From Cyclina sinensis (Eukaryota > Mollusca > Bivalvia > Venerida > Veneridae): a stretch of 64,000 nt of DNA. The notes below the pieces were generated by a model. That model made no database searches and was not told the origin of the DNA. It saw only the letters and a program-made list of their open reading frames with translations. A program made the position numbers and the translations under genes. The first letter of the stretch is position 1; the number at the start of each line of letters is the position of its first letter. The stretch lies in contig JAAONU010000002.1 in NCBI GenBank assembly GCA_012932295.1, forward strand, positions 15,909,388 through 15,973,387, in the 5' to 3' direction. Positions 58,890 through 64,000 of the stretch are shown piece after piece.

Positions 58890-58990
58890 CTCCTAATTGA
58901 AGAGTACCCAATTTCGTTGATTTACATGAAGGACGTGGGTTCGTGAGACTGAATTCTGTGAGTTCGATCCCCACTACAGGAAGCTCATTT
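58890..58990 (+). other. tRNA-like fragment with B box
   Basis: GTTCGATCC (58962-58970) inside GTGAGTTCGATCCCCAC, which can fold as a T arm, followed by T8 at 58988-58995. No A box or acceptor stem is clear. Most likely a SINE head remnant. Confidence 0.3.
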
Positions 58991-58995
58991 TTTTT

Positions 58996-61900
58996 AAATT
59001 TCGCTTTTTGGTTTAGCTTTGGTTTTAAAACATTACTTTATGTTGGACTGAGAGAGTTTTTTCCTTTATAACAGAATCTAAAATTAGTACCGCCTTTAAC
59101 TTGGTAAATACTTGAAAATTGAGTATCAATAATTCAAGTAATTAGGTTTCCCATCCACACGATAATCCTCTTTTATTTTTTGTTTCAATATTCAGAACAG
59201 TATAGGAATAAAATTCTTTTAATCTAAAAATTCGTTTAAGCTTATTTGAAGCGATACTGTTACTTTACGAAATTTTCTTTTATATGTTCCTCTCATCATG
59301 AAGTAGGTGTGGTTCACAGGTACACTGTTTGTTTTCCCATTTCAGTAGGTCTCATCTATTTGGTGTACTTTATGTGTTTTATTCTCAGCAGTCATAAAGT
59401 TTTCATTACTGTGTAGATTGCCATCTTTATAACTGTAGTTTTTTTACGGTCAGACTCAGAAAAATGATGATTTTGAAATGTTTCCTCTAGTTTGGCAAGA
59501 TTTGAAGTTAATACCTATGTTATCTTTTTTTTTATCTTTTGCTGACAGTTTTTCAAATTGTCTGCATTTTGTCGTTAGTTTGTTTCATAGGACAGATCTC
59601 TAAACCGAGAATTGAAAACAAGTACATTACAACCCCACAATCTTAATGGTGAAAAAAAAACGAACTCTGAAACTTACCGTCCATTTGATTTTTCTGCCCA
59701 TTTAAACTATCTCTTAATGAGGTGAGACTTCAGCCTTAATAACAAAATACATGTATGTGAAATGGGACCTTCGTAACGTTCGATACATGTACGAATGTCT
59801 TGTTTTCAAGCATAGTAATGATGTGTTAAGTCAAAGTCAAATTTGTCACAACTAACTCTTTAAGCAACACAATCGTTTGTTTAGGAGACCTTCAAAATAC
59901 CCTACTGGATCATAAACTTCCGAGAAATGACCAGAAAATAAATAACACTGGGATATATTATCAGGAATCTAGGTGCAACTCTGGTAAAGTATCCCTTTTT
60001 TCAAGTCAAAGATAATTCAACTGATGGTAGATATGACACGTCGTTGGAAGTCATTTCATTATATTGTTTTGCATTTTGTCATTTGATATCTGTTTGATAG
60101 ATGAATTGATTTATCATTACGCAGTTGTTAGATTGTTACGCAGTCTGCTACTTAATTGAGATAGCATTCGTATAATCACCAGTCAATAAACGGGGCATTT
60201 GGTATAAATTATTAATTTGTTATAAGGAATAAGATATTGTACATTGAATTTCAATACCATTCCCAATCAAGTTATGACACAAACACATACATTTTTATTA
60301 CAGCTTATGTACAGACCTTACAGGGCTACATTACGCAAATATCATCTCTGAAATGTTTAGCATAATTATCGAATAAACGATATTTAATGTGTATTTAATC
60401 AAACACGTTACAAAAGAGAAATTTGAAAGTTGAAACTTATCACGGGGTGGATTGTTTGTTTAAGAAAACAAAGAAAAAATAACTTTACCTTCGCCGACTA
60501 CACGTGGTTATAGACAGTTTTGCAGTTTGATTGCAACACGGTTTCTTATGATGTGTTTAAGTTCAAGGAGAGAAATAATGAGGAAATACTCACTTTAGGG
60601 AGAGATAGAGAGAGGGAGAGATAATTTCTGTTCGATTAATTGAGGCATATATGGCGTTGGAGTCTTTATCAGAACGACATTCTTCATACCCCAGATGGTA
60701 TTCAAACCTAAGAAATTCTGAACCTGAGGTAAGTGCGCAAACCTGTAAGCTTTGGAGTTTAGATTTACATAATACGTAAATGATTTTTAATGTCTGACAT
60801 GATTTTTTTCCAAAAAAATTATTCAAGTATTAATGGAGGTAAACATATTTCAGAATGATTTAACCGCTCCATTTTTTATTACAATGTTAAGTTTTTAGTT
60901 TTGAAACAGGTATTATCACAAAGAAACTATTTGCGGTGTATTAAACACGTTCTAAAGTGCCACATATGTTTTCATTTAAACGGCGCACCCAAACGTTTCT
61001 TTTCTCTAAAGGCATTAATTATTCATTGGAATGTCTGAATGACTGTCTTCGTTGATGGCCAAATTTTATATGGTCCCTTTTAGAAATCTGACGGCTGTTT
61101 ATATAGCGTTCTAAAAATAGCATTGGGCTGACAAAAGCAGCGTTATGGGTCTGTTCACAAGATAAATATCATGTTTCGGTCACAGTCATAAATTTTAACA
61201 GTAGAAGATATCATCTAGGAAGGTAACATTATTCAGAGTTGAAATTCGATAGAGAATAGAACTTACCATTTAGTGGCCATTTTTTCCGCTATGACCGATT
61301 AATCCAGACAATTATACATGAGAGGTAATACTTTGACACAATGACTTGACTTGCGTTTCATATTGTGACATTCGTGGTGTATCTTCGGTTCATATGAAAT
61401 CAGATAGGGCAGATCCAACTGACTATACGTGTGGAAACGCCGCGTGAGTATGGAATGGGTTACATTTTTGTACCATGGGGTTGCATAACCACATTGGGAG
61501 CAGCCAGCATTATTATTATGATTGAGAAAATACCTACATGTATTTAATATCCTTAAACATTCCTCCATGAACCAATAGAATCTACTTAATTAAGGAAAGA
61601 AATCTTCAAGAGTTAAAATACGGATGCCTTCTACCGTTGTTAAAAATCCTCCGATACATTAAATGATTATTCAATAACCTATTCTCGTAGGCTACGGTAT
61701 TTTATACCTTTGTTTACGGGACACTGCAACTCGATTCAACAAATTTCAGAACAATAGTTTTGATAACTAAAATCGCTCAAATTAAAAAAAAATACATTTA
61801 TTTTATGCCTACCAATGAAATATAGGGAAATATCAGTGAGATAAAAGTGATAATCCACTGTTTTGAATCAGTGAAATTACCATTTTGATAATACACTGTT

Positions 61901-62452
61901 TGTGCCGGAACTACTGCTTGATGAAACTTCAGGAATTTCCCCACCACGTAAATACAAGAGAATCCGCTGTATTTCAGACTGTGACAGCGAGTGAAATTTA
62001 TTTACCTTGTTAAATCCATTATAATATTGACTTCCTGAGCCTAACTAGTTGTGAACAATGATGAAATTCGCCATAAATTATTTAAAATGTCTGATTTGTT
62101 TACATAACTCACATGGACAATATCCAATATGGCCGACTTTCAGTTCAATTGATTGAATATTACTCGGTATTAATCCGCTTTTATAATTAAAGTATGTATG
62201 GCTAAAATTCAATAAATATTGATAAACTGTGTAGAGAAAAATAAATGTTATTTGATGAAAGTGTATTCAGTTTATTTCAGCAGAAGTAAAGTTATCATAT
62301 GTATTGGAGATTGTCTGCACTTTTTTTGTGCGGAGTAACCAAAGTACGCATTAACTGATTTGGGGCTCATTATGGGGAATTTATTGAAGGCCCTGATTAA
62401 AAATGTCATAAAATACCCATTTTTGACGTGTTGGCATAAAATAAAAAGAAAA
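58996..62452. other. Non-coding; GA-rich patch
   Basis: AT-rich with no credible gene. GAGAGA-rich words at 60598-60622. Short minus-strand frames at 60590-60826 and 61299-61568 show no recognised domain. Confidence 0.45.
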
Positions 62453-62604
62453 TTTGTTTGTTTTTTAGTGGAAGATGGGAATTTATTTCATCTCGTGAAC
62501 ACCATATGTTGATATTTTCACTCGTGGCTGCGCCACTCGTGAAAATATCACATATGGTGTTCACTCGATGAAATAAATTCTCATCTTCTACAAAAACAAA
62601 CAAA
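62453..62604. repeat. 152-bp near-perfect palindrome (foldback element)
   Basis: Arms of about 73 bp with few mismatches around a 5-bp centre CTGCG (62528-62532). The outer ends are TTTGTTTGTTTTT and its complement; the inner arms are ATATTTTCACTCGTGG and CCACTCGTGAAAATAT. It would form a very stable hairpin as RNA or a cruciform as DNA. Probably a small foldback MITE; no target duplication was recognised. Confidence 0.95.
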
Positions 62605-62887
62605 TATCATCTATGTCTTCAACTTTAAAAATAAATGATCACCCATTTTAATTAATACAGTATGATACAGCAACTATTATAAATATTCGTACATCTACCA
62701 AGGCAATATACATTGCCTTAATGTGACTCGACTGATGTAATATTTAGGTCTGGCAAGAAAATAGATAAAAAAAATCTTCTTTATATAATTTAGAACGGTA
62801 TTTCTGATAAGAACTGAAAATTGCATAAATCTTAAAAGTAAAACATTTCACAAATGGAATTTGAAAGTAAATAAATACGTCAATAAA

Positions 62888-63148
62888 GTGACTCGCTGGC
62901 CGAGTGGTTTGTGCGTTTAGATATGAAGCTAGCGACCCGGGTTCAGATTAGCGACTGGGTCACCACTGATTTCCTAGGACTGGGTGGTTACCTAACTAGG
63001 TACTGTTTTCAGCAGTAACGGCCTAGACTGGGGATTGGGGAGGTAAAATACGTGCACTGTAGGCTCTCCTGGAAATAAGTGGTTCCATCCACACCAGGTG
63101 GGGACTTTCGTTGACTACGCACGGTAAATAAGAAACCTTTACTTTTAC
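62888..63148 (+). mobile_element. tRNA-derived SINE
   Basis: The head has a perfect A box TGGCCGAGTGG and a decayed B box (GGTTCAGATT). A body follows with 'cctaggactgggtggtta', 'cagcagtaacggcctagactg', 'gtggttccatccacaccaggtg'. The 3' end is a short tail of TTTACTTTTACTT. It has the typical organisation of a Pol III-transcribed SINE mobilised by a LINE. It differs from the SINE in segment P. Confidence 0.72.
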
Positions 63149-64000
63149 TTAACACAAATATCCGCATTTTCTGTGATTAAATCTCCTACGTTTTTGCCTC
63201 TTCTTTTTTTTTGGGAAGAGAAATACTTAATTGAAAAGAAAGTTGACCGACCAGGAAGGGTTTTTATTATCTTTTTAACAAGATTTCAGATTCAAAATCT
63301 AATCATATTGTATATGTTCATCGCCATTAAACATTATGATGTGGTTACAATAACACATATAAATACATGTCCTTTTAAACGATGCAAAGAATAGACACTG
63401 GTGACAAACACTTGGGTTTTAGTTACCAAAAGGAGTTTTGATGACTTGTTTTAAATACTTGTACGTATATGATGTCAATTTACTTCTCTTCGGGTTTGCT
63501 ACGCTGCACAAAATGGATACACCTGATACAGTATTAATATGAATACTTATTTTGAAAATAAAACGATTTTTTTTTCAATTTATTACTAACTGCTATTTTT
63601 TTCTGTAAATTAACCTAAATATCTTCAATATTTCAGCTTGAAAATCTATTTAGTTCTTATAATCAGAACAACTAATCCATACATGTATTTATCTGGTGTC
63701 TGTACCACATTCACAGCACTTGTCGTGGGGTGTATTCTAAAACAATTACTTTTGACTATACATGTATTCAATTGCCAAAAAATTACCAAAATATTTCTTG
63801 TTTGTGGAAGCCTGATACACTGGACTAGTTGATAGTATGTTTTTATTCAGGTCTGGTCATGATTGTATCTTACTAGTGTCAATTTAGATGTTTACGCCTG
63901 TATTGTTACAAATCTACTAAATTCAGACTTACACAATGGTGGCGAGATGAGAGATGAAGAGACATATCTAGTTCAAAATATTTAGACCATATATATATAC
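63149..64000. other. Non-coding to window end
   Basis: AT-rich sequence. Short frames at 63173-63394 and 63638-63832 have no recognised domain. Confidence 0.4.

Noticed and set aside
58582..58974. 130-codon minus-strand frame as a host exon
   Set aside because: It starts with GTG at a tRNA-like block and no domain is recognised. An acceptor-like CTTCCTGTAG precedes it, but without other exons or homology the call is not supported. A protein search and RNA reads would decide.

Overview
The window looks like a stretch of an AT-rich animal genome, most probably a bivalve mollusc. The evidence is one three-exon homeobox gene with animal splice sites, several degenerate repeat families of the type I associate with bivalve genomes (units with GACCTTGACC, with 'gaccccaggggcat', or with 'ccataactc'), tRNA-derived SINEs, Tc1 and LINE elements, and large minisatellites. 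The species call rests on memory of repeat types, not on a search.

The only recognisable host gene is Bsx (brain-specific homeobox), on the + strand at 7007-10007, with coding exons 7007-7280, 9123-9307 and 9696-10007 (256 residues). About 7 kb of non-coding sequence lies upstream. It contains an oddity: about 48 bp of Bsx exon 1, including a perfect 39-bp match, is repeated 2,274 bp upstream of the exon.

From about 12 kb on I see no further host gene. 12-24 kb holds scattered mobile elements: a TTAA-flanked MITE, a second MITE, a complete-length Tc1 with three in-frame stops, and degenerate repeats rich in nuclear-receptor half sites. 24.1-29.5 kb holds three minisatellite arrays (43-bp, 44-bp and 27/28-bp units).

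29.5-47 kb is a nest of nested and duplicated repeats. A 1.74-kb segment ('A') and a 2.2-kb segment ('P') each occur twice. The second copies act as empty-site references, which fixes the exact insertion points of a 4.9-kb LINE (TSD GATGA) and a 430-bp TTAA MITE. A 751-bp hAT-type MITE with a perfect 8-bp TSD sits between two tandem-repeat arrays in inverted orientation.

47.7-51.1 kb is a 79-bp satellite of about 42 units, broken by a 1,095-bp terminal-inverted-repeat element with a TATA duplication. 53-56.5 kb holds more degenerate tandem repeats. 56.5-64 kb is almost featureless apart from a long near-perfect palindrome and a SINE.

No new biological system with a supported function was found. 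The strongest leads are the duplicated Bsx exon fragment, the LINE whose ORF2 lacks its own AUG and follows ORF1 in frame after one TAG, the T25 tract at that LINE's 5' end, and the inverted tandem-repeat arms at 40.4-43.3 kb. All coordinates and alignments were read by eye.
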